A stretch of 64,000 nucleotides of DNA from the NCBI RefSeq assembly GCF_001428605.1, contig NZ_LMID01000010.1, forward strand, positions 289,195 through 353,194. Direction: 5' to 3'. Below are positions 55,476-64,000 of this stretch, piece by piece (position 1 is the first letter of the stretch; every line of letters starts with the position of its first letter). Both the position numbers and the translations under genes were made by a program. Source of the DNA: Sphingomonas sp. Root720 (lineage in GTDB: Bacteria; Pseudomonadota; Alphaproteobacteria; Sphingomonadales; Sphingomonadaceae). A model generated the notes under the pieces. The model did not search any database and was not told the DNA's origin. It saw nothing but the letters and a program-made list of their open reading frames with translations.

Positions 55476-55936
55476 TAAAAGCTCTCCATGCGCGGGAGCC
55501 GGCAGCGCGGCCGGGCTTCGACGCGCGATATGATGAGGATGCGCCGCCGGGAGGAGCGGCAAGCCGCATCGTTTCCGGAAACGTCATCGAAGGTGAAAAA
55601 GGAGTATTCGCAGCCGTCGCATCGTCATTTCCGGCGCGACGCGCCGGAAAAAAGGCGCCGCCGCACGCGCCGCCAATATGCTGGCAGCGTATGAGACGGG
55701 GCGAAGAATGACTCATGCGATCGTCAACCTGTTACGCCGTCGCCACAGAGCGACGGTAAGGCCGGAACGGCGCTTATGCCCCGCCTGAACGGGGACCCGG
55801 CCGATATCCGGATAAAAACTGCTAGCATCCGATCGGAGACGGGGCAAGCATCACCGTACTGGACAAGCACGGTCAAGCTTTGGTTAAACTATTGGCAGTC
55901 GGCGTTTCATGACCGGCCGGGTATCACGGGGCCATC
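55476..55936. other. divergent intergenic region and rne leader
   Basis: No protein gene was seen in this 461-bp gap between rne and amiC. It contains a perfect 10-nt-armed dyad at 55629-55649 and a 7-bp hairpin at 55737-55756 (CCGTCGC/GCGACGG). On the minus strand, TTGACC (55871-55876) and TGATGC (55848-55853) are 17 nt apart and could form an rne promoter, leaving a leader of about 360 nt. Long structured leaders of rne mediate self-regulation in enteric bacteria; here this is only inferred. Confidence 0.45.
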
Positions 55937-57169
55937 TTGCCAAAATCAGGTTTCAGCCAGCGTCTCGCCCTCGCGCTCTGCGCCGTGCTGCTGTCGCTCC
56001 TCCCGGCGGCGCTGCAGGCAGCGACGATTTCGGCGATCGAGATCGGCGGCACCGACGTGACGTTGCGGTTCGACCAGCCGATCGCCACCGCCTCCGCGTT
56101 CATGCTGTCGGGGCCGCAGCGGATCGCGGTCGACCTTCCGGGCGCGCGGATGAGCCGGGTCGCTGCCTCGGGCGGACTGATCGCGGCGACTCGCCACGGG
56201 CAATATGATCCCGACACAGCCCGGGTCGTGTTCGAACTGAGCCGCGCGGCGATCGTCTCGGACGCGACCTTCTCCCCCGACCACCGGGCGCTGACCCTGA
56301 CCCTCAAGCAGGTCGACGAGAGCCTGTTCGCCCGCGCGGTGCGCAGGGGCCGCAAGCTGTTCGGCCTCGACGACAAGCCGGTCGACACGCGGTCGGCGCA
56401 GCGCGGCGGCATCACCGTCCCCCTCGATCCGCCGAAGCCGCTGCCGGTGCCCACCGTCAGCGGAGCGCGCGGCACGAAACGGCCGCTGGTGGTGATCGAC
56501 GCGGGCCATGGCGGCCATGATCCGGGATCGCAGTCGGCGGACGGCCGCTACAAGGAGAAGGATATCGCGCTCGGCATCGCCAAGGCGATCCGCGACGAGC
56601 TGGTGTCATCGGGCCGGGTCCGGGTCGCGCTGACCCGCGGCGACGACCGCTTCCTCGTCCTGGGCGAGCGGCGCGAGATCGCCCGGCGGCTCAAGGCCGA
56701 CCTGTTCATCTCGGTCCATGCCGACAGCGCAGTCAACAACGCGGCGCGTGGCGCCACGATCTACACGCTGTCCGAGGTCGCGTCGGATCGTGTGGCGGCA
56801 CAACTCGCCGCCAAGGAGAACCGCGCCGACATCCTCAACGGTATCGACCTGGGCGGCGAGAACAACGAGGTCTCCTCGATCCTCCTCGACCTCGCCCAGC
56901 GCGAGACGATGAACATCTCGTCGCAGTTCGCGACCCTGCTCCAGCGCGAGATGGCGCCGACCGTTCATTTCAAGGATGAGGCGCACCGCTTCGCCGGACT
57001 GATCGTGCTCAAGGCACCCGACGTGCCCTCGGTGCTGCTCGAGACCGGCTACATCTCGAACGACGACGATCTCGGGCTGCTGCTGTCCTCCCAATATCGC
57101 CGCAACATCGCGACAGGGGTGCGCAAGGCGATCGAGATACATTTCGCCCGGCGGCTGGCGGGGGAATAA
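55937..57169 (+). CDS. amiC: N-acetylmuramoyl-L-alanine amidase (AMIN domain)
   Basis: AmiC cleaves the stem peptide from peptidoglycan during cell separation. The 410-residue protein starts with TTG at 55937 and has a signal peptide (MPKSGFSQRLALALCAVLLS to LQA). An AMIN domain (about 30-135) is followed by the Amidase_3 catalytic domain, with zinc ligands in VIDAGHGGHDPGSQS and SVHADSA, and Glu in YKEKDIAL and LLETGYISN. Type and length match AmiC-like enzymes controlled by EnvC/NlpD-type activators. It is upstream of a PBP1A gene on the same strand. Confidence 0.93.
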   Translation: MPKSGFSQRLALALCAVLLSLLPAALQAATISAIEIGGTDVTLRFDQPIATASAFMLSGPQRIAVDLPGARMSRVAASGGLIAATRHGQYDPDTARVVFELSRAAIVSDATFSPDHRALTLTLKQVDESLFARAVRRGRKLFGLDDKPVDTRSAQRGGITVPLDPPKPLPVPTVSGARGTKRPLVVIDAGHGGHDPGSQSADGRYKEKDIALGIAKAIRDELVSSGRVRVALTRGDDRFLVLGERREIARRLKADLFISVHADSAVNNAARGATIYTLSEVASDRVAAQLAAKENRADILNGIDLGGENNEVSSILLDLAQRETMNISSQFATLLQREMAPTVHFKDEAHRFAGLIVLKAPDVPSVLLETGYISNDDDLGLLLSSQYRRNIATGVRKAIEIHFARRLAGE

Positions 57170-57375
57170 TGGCCGTGTCGTTCAGCCTCAAGCGCCGACG
57201 GTCGCATCCGCGACCTCGGCTGTCCTCGCATAAGCTCGGACGCGCGTTCGTGCTCGCGGAGCCTTGGCAGGCTCCGAGGAAGCCAAGCGGGGCGGATGCC
57301 CGGCAGCCGGCGTCGGAGGGTCCAACAAGGACTCCCGATACTTCCAAACGCCTCCAAACCTGCTAGAGCGCGCCG

Positions 57376-59847
57376 GTGCCGAAGCTACCCGCCTTCCACA
57401 ACCCGTTCCCAGGCTGGCGCGATCAGATCCGCCATCTCCGGACATTCCGAAGCTGGCGCTGGTCCGGCTATGTCCTCTGGTCGGCCGCGCTGATGTGGCT
57501 TCTGATCTGGTTCCTGTTCGCGCGCGGCCTGCCGTCGGCGGATGCGCTGCTCGCCTACCAGCCGCCATTGCCGACCAACGTCCGCGGCTATGACGGTGAG
57601 CCGATCGCCGATTTCGCGCGCGAACGGCGGGTACAGCTGTCGTACGACGAATATCCCCAGATCCTGGTCGACGCCTTCATCTCGGCCGAGGACAAGACCT
57701 TCTTCAGCCATCCCGGCGTCGATATCGGCGGCCTGGCCGGCGCGGTATGGGACTATACGACCAAATTGGGCAGCGGCCGACGCGCCAAGGGCGGCTCGAC
57801 CATCACCCAGCAGGTCGCCAAGAACCTGATCGTCGGCGACGATTACTCGATCGCGCGGAAGGTCCGGGAGGCGATCCTCGCCTTTCGCATCGAAGGTGCG
57901 CTGACCAAGCAGCAGATCCTGGAGATCTACCTCAATCAGATCTTCCTCGGGCGCAACGCCTACGGCGTCCAGTCGGCCAGTCGCGCCTATTTCCGCAAGG
58001 ATGTCGGCGAACTGACCCTGCCCGAGGTCGCCTATCTGGCGATCCTGCCCAAAGCGCCGTCCAACTACACCGTCGAACGCAACGCCGATCGAGCCCTGGA
58101 ACGGCGCAACTACGTCCTCCAGCAGATGCAGGAGAACGGCTTCATCACCGCCGACCAGCGTCGGGAGGCTGCCACCGCACCGCTCGGCGTGGTCCCGCGC
58201 TATTCGCCGCGGGCGAGCGTCGGCGGATATTTCCTGGAAGAGGTCCGTCGCCAGCTGATCGAACGCTATGGCCAGACCGCGCAGGACGGGCCCAACGCCA
58301 TCTATTCGGGCGGCCTGTGGGTACGTACCTCCTATGACGCCAAGGTCCAGCAGGCGGCCGAGGATTCGCTGCGCGATGGCCTCGTCCGCTTCGAGGCGGC
58401 GAGCGGCTGGCGCGGGCGGATCGCGCGGATCGACATCGACGACAACTGGGCGCGCAGCCTGTCGAATCTCAACGTCGGGGCCGGCTATGCCAACTGGCTC
58501 CCCGCGGTGGTCCTGGCGAAACAGGGTTCGCAGGCCGAAATCGGCTTCGAGAACGGATCGCGCGGCACCCTGCCGAGCGGGGGCGCGACGATGCCCAAAG
58601 CAGGCGTCGGCGGACGCGCCTTCGATTTCCTGAAGGTCGGCGACGTGATCGTCGTCCGGCGCGAGGGCGACGCCTGGTCGCTGCGCAGCATCCCCAGCAT
58701 CTCGGGCGGCATGGTCATCCAGAACCCGCACACCGGCCAGGTTCTGGCGATGCAGGGCGGCTTCGATTCGCGCGGCTCGTCCTTCAACCGCGCCACCCAG
58801 GCGAAGCGCCAGCCGGGTTCGACCTTCAAGCCCTTCGTCTATGCCGCTGCGCTGGACAACGGGATGACCCCGGCCTCGATCGTCATCGACGGCCCCTTCT
58901 GCGTCTACCAATCGGCGCGGCTCGGTCAGAAATGCTTCAAGAATTTCTCGGGCCAGAATGCGGGCCAGCAGACGATGCGCTGGGGCGTCGAGCAGTCGCG
59001 CAACCTGATGACGGTCCGCACCGCCAGCCAGATCGGCATGGACAAGGTGGTCCGTACCGCCAAGGTGATGGGGATCGGCGATTATCCGCCCTATCTCGCC
59101 TATGCGCTGGGCGCGGGCGAGACGACCGTGCTCCAGATCGTCAACGGCTATTCGATCTTCGCCAACCAGGGCCGCGCGGTCACCCCGACGGTGATCGACT
59201 ATGTCCAGGATCGCAACGGCAAGATCATCTGGCGCGCCGACAAGCGCGCCTGCGAAGGCTGCAACATGCCGAAATATGACGGGCGGCCGATGCCGCGTCC
59301 GCGGCTGCGGTCGAAACAGATTATCGACGCGATGACCGCCTATCAGATGCTCCACATCATGGAAGGCGTGGTCGAGCGCGGCACCGCGACAGTGCTGCGC
59401 GACTTGGGCCGACCGATGTTCGGCAAGACCGGCACCTCGTCGGGACCGACCAATGTGTGGTTCGTCGGCGGATCGGCCGACATGGTCGGCGGTCTCTATC
59501 TCGGCTATGACAATCCGCGCTCGATGGGCGGCTACGCCCAGGGCGGCACGATCGCCGCGCCGATCTTCCGCAGCTTTGCGGCCAAGGCGATGAAGGACAT
59601 GCCGGTGGTCCCCTTCCGGGCGCCGGCCGGCATCCGCATGATCCGCATCGACCGCAAGACCGGTCGCCGCGTCTTCGGCGCGTGGCCCGACGGCAGCTAT
59701 TACAGCTCGGTGATCTGGGAAGCCTTCAAGCCCGAGAGCGAGCCGCGCCGCACCATCCGCCGCGACGAGATCGCCAAGCGCGCAGCGCCCACCGCACGCG
59801 CGACTACCGACAGCGAGTTCTTGCAAAGTCAGGACGGCATCTACTAG
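57376..59847 (+). CDS. mrcA: penicillin-binding protein 1A (class A)
   Basis: This bifunctional peptidoglycan synthase polymerises glycan strands and cross-links peptides. The 823-residue protein starts at GTG. It has a membrane anchor (about 30-50), a glycosyltransferase domain with Glu105 in ISAEDKTFFSHPGVDI, GGSTITQQVAKNL and QILEIYLNQIFLGRNAYGVQ, and a transpeptidase domain with the S482-xx-K485 motif (PGSTFKPF), SRN near residue 541 and KTG near 684 (FGKTGTSSGP). An OB-like domain sits between. A 7-bp hairpin (57257-57276) lies in the 206-nt gap after amiC. Confidence 0.95.
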   Translation: MPKLPAFHNPFPGWRDQIRHLRTFRSWRWSGYVLWSAALMWLLIWFLFARGLPSADALLAYQPPLPTNVRGYDGEPIADFARERRVQLSYDEYPQILVDAFISAEDKTFFSHPGVDIGGLAGAVWDYTTKLGSGRRAKGGSTITQQVAKNLIVGDDYSIARKVREAILAFRIEGALTKQQILEIYLNQIFLGRNAYGVQSASRAYFRKDVGELTLPEVAYLAILPKAPSNYTVERNADRALERRNYVLQQMQENGFITADQRREAATAPLGVVPRYSPRASVGGYFLEEVRRQLIERYGQTAQDGPNAIYSGGLWVRTSYDAKVQQAAEDSLRDGLVRFEAASGWRGRIARIDIDDNWARSLSNLNVGAGYANWLPAVVLAKQGSQAEIGFENGSRGTLPSGGATMPKAGVGGRAFDFLKVGDVIVVRREGDAWSLRSIPSISGGMVIQNPHTGQVLAMQGGFDSRGSSFNRATQAKRQPGSTFKPFVYAAALDNGMTPASIVIDGPFCVYQSARLGQKCFKNFSGQNAGQQTMRWGVEQSRNLMTVRTASQIGMDKVVRTAKVMGIGDYPPYLAYALGAGETTVLQIVNGYSIFANQGRAVTPTVIDYVQDRNGKIIWRADKRACEGCNMPKYDGRPMPRPRLRSKQIIDAMTAYQMLHIMEGVVERGTATVLRDLGRPMFGKTGTSSGPTNVWFVGGSADMVGGLYLGYDNPRSMGGYAQGGTIAAPIFRSFAAKAMKDMPVVPFRAPAGIRMIRIDRKTGRRVFGAWPDGSYYSSVIWEAFKPESEPRRTIRRDEIAKRAAPTARATTDSEFLQSQDGIY

Positions 59848-59864
59848 GGCAACCGGCCATGGTC

Positions 59865-59954
59865 CCGTCATGCCAGCAAAGGCTGGCATCTCGCGAGGCA
59901 AGGGCGCGGCACCTATATATGCCTCTCGAGCGTCCGGCTTCGGCTGGAACGACG
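59865..59954. repeat. paired REP-like elements between PBP1A and prfB
   Basis: A perfect 8-bp palindrome with an AAAG loop (59870-59889, arms ATGCCAGC/GCTGGCAT) faces a second REP-like copy (59931-59954, GTCCGGCTTCGGCTGG followed by AACGACG). Confidence 0.6.
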
Positions 59955-59974
59955 ATTTTTATGGAGTTCGGAAT

Positions 59975-61102
59975 ATGCGCGCCGAAGCGCAAGCGAGTGT
60001 CGATCAGATCAACCAGGCGATGGCGCTCGTCCGCCGCTTCCTGGACTGGGACCGCGCGATGCGCCGGCTCGACGAACTCAACAACCGGGTCGAGGATCCG
60101 AAGCTGTGGGACGACGCCAAGGCCGCGCAGGAGGTGATGCGCGAGCGGCGGCGCCTCGACGAATCGATCACTGCGGTGAAGGCGATCGAACAGGAGCGCG
60201 ACGACACGATCGAGCTCATGGAGATGGCAGAGGCCGAAGGTGACGCCGGTCTCGTCAACGACGGCGTCCAGGCGCTCGCGGCCCTTGCCGAACGCGCCGA
60301 GAAGGACAAGATCGGCGCCCTCCTCGCCGGCGAGGCCGACGGCAACAACACCTATATCGAGGTCAATGCGGGCGCCGGCGGTACCGAGAGCCAGGATTGG
60401 GCTGGCATGCTCCAGCGCATGTACAGCCGCTGGGCCGAAAGACGCGGCCTCAAGGTCGAGCTGGTCGATTTCCATGCCGGCGAACAGGCCGGAATCAAAT
60501 CCGCCACGCTGCTGATCAAGGGCGAGAACGCCTATGGCTATGCCAAGACCGAGAGCGGCGTCCACCGCCTCGTCCGCATCAGCCCCTATGATTCGGCCGC
60601 GCGCCGCCATACCAGCTTCGCCAGCGTATGGGTCTATCCCGAGGTCGACGAGGATATCGACATCGAGGTGCTCGATAAGGACCTGAAGATCGATACCTAT
60701 CGGTCGTCCGGCGCCGGCGGCCAGCACGTCAACACCACCGATTCGGCGGTGCGCATCACCCATATCCCGACCGGAATCATCGTCGCCTGCCAGAACCAGC
60801 GTTCGCAGCACAAGAACAAGGCCGAGGCGATGAAGCAACTCAAGGCGCGGCTCTACGAGCAGGAGCTGCAGAAGCGCGAGGCCGAGACGATGGCCGGCTA
60901 TGCCGCCAAGACCGAGATCGGCTGGGGCCACCAGATCCGCTCCTACGTGCTCCAACCCTATCAGATGGTGAAGGATCTGCGCACCGGCACGACCTCGACA
61001 GCCCCCTCGGACGTGCTCGACGGAGACCTCGACCGCTTCATGGCCGCCGCCCTGTCGCAACGCGTGACCGGCGAGACGGTCGAGGTGGAGGACGTCGACT
61101 GA
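59975..61102 (+). CDS. prfB: peptide chain release factor 2
   Basis: RF2 ends translation at UAA and UGA. The 375-residue protein shows the discriminator tripeptide region [12 protein letters not shown] with SPY at 203-205 in place of the E. coli SPF, and GGQ at 248-250 ([11 protein letters not shown]). Those positions are two less than I recall for E. coli, so the alignment is direct. The frame is continuous from the ATG at 59975, so the programmed +1 frameshift of many prfB genes is absent here. A GGAG site lies eight nt upstream. Confidence 0.96.
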   Translation: MRAEAQASVDQINQAMALVRRFLDWDRAMRRLDELNNRVEDPKLWDDAKAAQEVMRERRRLDESITAVKAIEQERDDTIELMEMAEAEGDAGLVNDGVQALAALAERAEKDKIGALLAGEADGNNTYIEVNAGAGGTESQDWAGMLQRMYSRWAERRGLKVELVDFHAGEQAGIKSATLLIKGENAYGYAKTESGVHRLVRISPYDSAARRHTSFASVWVYPEVDEDIDIEVLDKDLKIDTYRSSGAGGQHVNTTDSAVRITHIPTGIIVACQNQRSQHKNKAEAMKQLKARLYEQELQKREAETMAGYAAKTEIGWGHQIRSYVLQPYQMVKDLRTGTTSTAPSDVLDGDLDRFMAAALSQRVTGETVEVEDVD

Positions 61103-61429
61103 CGGTCAGCCGGCAGACCGAAGGGTCGATGCGATCGTCGGCGCCCGGTTGCAGCGGCTCGACAGCACCGAATAGCGATCGCCCTCCCGCAACGACGCCT
61201 GCCGCTCGAAGCGAGAGGTGATCGGGGGAAAGATACCGTATCATTCCGCCCATACCCCGCAGTTGATCCAGCCCCTGGCATTGTTGCTCCTCGGTTACGG
61301 AAAATCGACAGCGACCGGCCCGCCCGAATTTTTTCCTGTACGCTCGATGAAGGAGCCATTCAGCGAAGCGACGGGTCGCGGCTCCTAACGTCGGTTGCCT
61401 GCGGGGGCTGGCATGGAGAGGAGTATGTC
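61103..61429. other. non-coding gap between prfB and the small exported protein gene
   Basis: No credible coding sequence was seen in 327 bp. A run of Ts (61331-61336) and GC-rich stretches are present, but no stem followed by a T-run was found. A promoter for the small gene at 61430 is expected here but not identified. Confidence 0.3.
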
Positions 61430-61699
61430 ATGCGTATGAAAGCCATTTTCGCCGCGGTCGGCCTTGCCGTCGCGACCATAGGTATGAGCGGCGCGGCGCA
61501 GGCCCGGGACCGGTGGGACGACCATCGCTGGTCGCAGCATGATCGCCGCTGGGACAATGGCCGCCACTGGGGCAACGACCGCCATTGGAAGCACGACCGC
61601 CGCCTGCATCGCGAGTCGCGCTGGAACCGCCACAATGGCCGGCACGCCCGGTGCTGGACCGAATGGCGCCACCACCACCGGGTGCGCATCTGCCGCTGA
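61430..61699 (+). CDS. small exported His/Trp/Arg-rich protein
   Basis: This 89-residue protein starts at 61430 with GAGGAG six nt upstream. A signal peptide (MRMKAIFAAVGLAVATIG to AAQAR) leaves a mature part of about 63 residues extremely rich in Arg, His, Trp and Asp: RWDDHRWSQHDRRWDN, then GRHWGNDRHWKHDRR. It ends CWTEWRHHHRVRICR, whose two Cys could form a disulfide. The composition suggests metal or nucleic-acid/polyanion binding. Function is unknown. Small proteins with similar C-termini are frequent in sphingomonads. Confidence 0.7.
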   Translation: MRMKAIFAAVGLAVATIGMSGAAQARDRWDDHRWSQHDRRWDNGRHWGNDRHWKHDRRLHRESRWNRHNGRHARCWTEWRHHHRVRICR

Positions 61700-61888
61700 T
61701 CCGATGCCGGCGATGGCGGCCGCGCTGCGGCGCAGCAACGACCCCTCCTCCCTGCGGGGAGGGGGATACGTTTCTTTAACCGCATCAGACGCGGAAAAAA
61801 GCTCGCACGCGCACAGCCGACGATTGTTTTGCCAATCGGCTGCGTCTAGCAGGGCATAATGCCCGCCGCAGTTCGCGAAGGTTGCTAG

Positions 61889-63052
61889 ATGATTTCCAAG
61901 ACGGTGGGCCGCGGTAGCGGGCTCCTTCTTTCCGCTTGCGCGCTGATGGCCGGCTGTTCCAAGCAAAAGCCGACTCCACCGCCGCCAGAGGCCGGCTTCG
62001 TCGTGATGCGCGCCGAATCGGTGCCGCTGTTCGTCGAACTGCCGGGCCGTACCACCGCGTTCGAGACATCCGAGGTCCGCCCCCAGGTGACCGGCGTCCT
62101 CAAGGCACGGTTGTTCGAGGAAGGTAGCATCGTCCGCGCCGGTCAGACGCTCTACCGGATCGACCCAAGCCTTTTCCGGGCATCGGTCGACCAGGCCGCC
62201 GCCAATCTCGACAATGCCCGCGCGCAGCGCGAGGCGACCGCCGCACGGGCCCAGCGCCTCAAGCCGCTGGCCCAGATCGAAGCGGTCAGCAAGCAGGACT
62301 ATACCGACGCCGCCGCCGCCGCCCGGCAGGCCGACGCCGCGGTCGCGCAGAACGCCGCCTTGCTCGACACGGCGCGCATCAACCTGCGTTTCACCAATGT
62401 GCCCGCGCCGATCAGCGGACGGATCGGCCGCTCGCTGGTCACCACGGGTGCGCTCGTCACCGCCGGCCAGGCGGATGCGATGACGACGATCCAGCGGCTC
62501 GATCCGATCTTCGTCGACATCCAGCAATCAAGCGCCGACCTTATTGCGCTGCGCCGCCAGCTGGCCGCGGGCAAGGGCTTCGCCTCTTCCGCCGCGGTGA
62601 CGCTGAAGCTCGAGGACGGCAGCGCCTATCCGATCGAGGGCCGTCTCGAGTTCGCCGAGGCGATGGTCGACCCGCAGACCGGTACGGTCACGCTGCGCGC
62701 CCGCTTCGCCAATCCCGAAGGCCTGTTGCTGCCGGGGATGTTCGTCCGCGCCAACATGTCGCAGGTGACGGCGCGCGATGCGATCCTGGTTCCGCAGACC
62801 GGGGTGAGCCGCAACCCCAAGGGCGACGCTACGGTCGTCGTCGTCGGGCCCGGCAACAAGGCCGAACTGCGAACGGTGGTCGCCGACCGGACCGTGGGCG
62901 ACAAATGGCTGGTGACGTCGGGCCTGAAGCCGGGCGACAAGGTGATCGTCGAGGGGCTCGGCAGGATAAGGCCGGGTCAGCCGATCCGTCCGATGCCCGC
63001 CGGTTCGCCGCCGCGCACGCCCAAGGCGGGTGCCTCGGCCAGGGCCGGCTGA
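61889..63052 (+). CDS. RND efflux periplasmic adaptor (AcrA-like lipoprotein)
   Basis: This 387-residue membrane-fusion protein has a lipoprotein signal with Cys23 in ALMAGCSKQ. It has the barrel-sandwich segment ETSEVRPQVTGVLKARLFEEG, an alpha-hairpin (about 100-140), PAPISGRIGRSL, and the beta-barrel and membrane-proximal domains (LRARFANPEGLLLPGMFVRA by ends). It links an inner membrane RND pump to an outer membrane channel. It lies 10 nt ahead of the pump gene; no outer membrane channel is seen within the window. Confidence 0.93.
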   Translation: MISKTVGRGSGLLLSACALMAGCSKQKPTPPPPEAGFVVMRAESVPLFVELPGRTTAFETSEVRPQVTGVLKARLFEEGSIVRAGQTLYRIDPSLFRASVDQAAANLDNARAQREATAARAQRLKPLAQIEAVSKQDYTDAAAAARQADAAVAQNAALLDTARINLRFTNVPAPISGRIGRSLVTTGALVTAGQADAMTTIQRLDPIFVDIQQSSADLIALRRQLAAGKGFASSAAVTLKLEDGSAYPIEGRLEFAEAMVDPQTGTVTLRARFANPEGLLLPGMFVRANMSQVTARDAILVPQTGVSRNPKGDATVVVVGPGNKAELRTVVADRTVGDKWLVTSGLKPGDKVIVEGLGRIRPGQPIRPMPAGSPPRTPKAGASARAG

Positions 63053-63062
63053 GCCTTCCTCG

Positions 63063-64000
63063 ATGATCTCGCGCATCTTCATCGATCGCCCTATCTTCGC
63101 ATGGGTCATCGCCATCGTCATCATGCTGCTTGGCACGGGCGGTCTGCTCAGCCTGCCGGTGTCGCAATATCCGAACATCGCCCCGCCATCGGTCAATATC
63201 CGCGCCAATTATCCGGGCGCCTCGGCCGACACGGTCGAATCGAACATCACCCAGATCATCGAGCAGCAGCTGTCGGGCATCGACGGGCTGCTCTATTTCT
63301 CGTCGTCGTCCAGTTCCGCGGGCCGCGCCCAGATCACCGTCACCTTCGACAAGGGCGTCGATCCCGACATCGCCCAGGTTCAGGTCCAGAACAAGGTTCA
63401 GCAGGCATTGCCGCGCCTGCCCCAGCAGGTCCAGCAGCAGGGCCTGGTCGTCACCAAGTCCAACCCCGACTTCCTGATGGTGGTATCGGTCTATGACGAG
63501 AGCGGGCGGTCGACCAATCTCGACGTCGCCGACTATCTGACCTCGACCCTTCAGGATGGCATCGGCCGCCTGCCGGGCGTCGGCGACGTCAACGTGTTCG
63601 GTGCGCCCTATGCGATGCGCATCTGGCTCGATCCTTACAAGCTGGCCAGCTTCGGGCTGACGCCCGATGATGTGACCTCCGCGCTCCAGGCGCAGAATGC
63701 GCAGATCGCCGCGGGGCAGATCGGCGGCGTGCCGTCGTCCGACCAGCAGATGCTCAACGCGATCGTCACCTCGCGGTCGCGGCTTACGAACGCGGACGAG
63801 TTCAAGAAAATCCTCGTGAAGACGCAGGTCGACGGCTCGAAGGTGCTGCTGCAGGATGTGGCGCGGGTCGAGCTGGGCAGCGAATCCTATAATATCGTCG
63901 GGCGCCTCAACGGCCATCCGGGCGCCGGCATCGCGATCCTCCTCGCCCCCGGCGCGGATGCGCTCAAGACATCCGAACTCGTCCGGACCTATGTCGACGA
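63063..64000 (+). CDS. RND multidrug efflux permease (AcrB-like), 5' part only
   Basis: The frame from the ATG at 63063 stays open to the window edge, giving 312 residues of an HAE1-type RND transporter of about 1,040 residues. The N-terminus MISRIFIDRPIFAWVIAIVIML is the first membrane helix. PVSQYPNIAPPSVNIRANYPGASADTVE, VTFDKGVDPDIAQVQVQNKVQ (both by ends), and LDPYKLASFGLTPDDV follow in the porter domain. It exports drugs or lipophilic compounds using proton motive force with the adaptor encoded just upstream. Confidence 0.93.
   Translation, partial: MISRIFIDRPIFAWVIAIVIMLLGTGGLLSLPVSQYPNIAPPSVNIRANYPGASADTVESNITQIIEQQLSGIDGLLYFSSSSSSAGRAQITVTFDKGVDPDIAQVQVQNKVQQALPRLPQQVQQQGLVVTKSNPDFLMVVSVYDESGRSTNLDVADYLTSTLQDGIGRLPGVGDVNVFGAPYAMRIWLDPYKLASFGLTPDDVTSALQAQNAQIAAGQIGGVPSSDQQMLNAIVTSRSRLTNADEFKKILVKTQVDGSKVLLQDVARVELGSESYNIVGRLNGHPGAGIAILLAPGADALKTSELVRTYVD

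Noticed and set aside
59975-60100. Programmed +1 frameshift site in prfB
   Set aside because: The frame is continuous from the ATG and no early in-frame UGA with a slippery CUU is present.
61265-61300. Sigma-54-like promoter (tggca followed by ttgct) ahead of the small exported gene
   Set aside because: The GG to GC spacing is 7 nt instead of the required 10.

Overview
The window looks like a chromosomal segment of a sphingomonad (Alphaproteobacteria, Sphingomonadales), probably close to Sphingomonas/Rhizorhabdus wittichii. The evidence is high GC throughout, a serine palmitoyltransferase gene beside a dedicated acyl carrier protein, a full cta (aa3 oxidase) cluster, two large TonB-dependent receptors and scattered REP-like sequences. 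No transposase, integrase, CRISPR array, prophage gene or AT-rich island was seen; this looks like core and near-core chromosome.

Layout. 1-2.2 kb: a CHASE3 sensor cut by the left edge, then spt and its ACP (sphingolipid first step). 2.3-6 kb: an orphan PycTM-like membrane protein, then obgE-proB-SDR as an overlapping minus-strand operon. 6-10.4 kb: a TetR regulator, a GNAT acetyltransferase, rplU-rpmA with a three-hairpin 3' region, hspQ, tRNA-Ser(CGA) and a membrane diguanylate cyclase. 10.6-14.6 kb: a two-gene unit of a 29-residue ORF coupled to a McjB/transglutaminase-like protein, then a fused E1 alpha/beta dehydrogenase coupled to a FabD-like acyltransferase. 14.6-22.3 kb: the oxidase operon ctaC-ctaD-ctaB-small ORF-ctaG-ctaE-DUF983-SURF1, followed by a glycosyltransferase.

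22.4-26.3 kb: pyrE-pdxJ-acpS-lepB, an FKBP isomerase and rpsU. 26.4-33.9 kb: an orphan 2Fe-2S subunit, an RcnB-like protein, and tyrosine catabolism (hpd-hmgA-fahA) with a divergent MarR regulator, then SDR/NTF2 genes with a divergent HxlR regulator. 33.9-44 kb: a TonB receptor divergent from a hybrid histidine kinase whose N-terminus carries the diagnostic ethylene-binding residues, then AraC regulator, exported alpha/beta hydrolase, TonB receptor and MFS transporter, which read as an uptake and hydrolysis cluster. 44-52.7 kb: DUF481 and DUF885 proteins, two tandem peptide-binding lipoproteins without permeases, DUF4112, DsbA-like and M48 protease. 52.8-61.1 kb: rne, amiC, a PBP1A and prfB. 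61.4-64 kb: a small His/Trp/Arg-rich exported protein and an RND efflux adaptor and pump, the pump cut by the right edge.

The most notable items are the ethylene-receptor-like kinase (36806-38368), the small peptide ORF coupled to a McjB-like enzyme (10601-11118), the fused E1/acyltransferase pair, the orphan PycTM protein and the 42-codon gene inside the cta operon.
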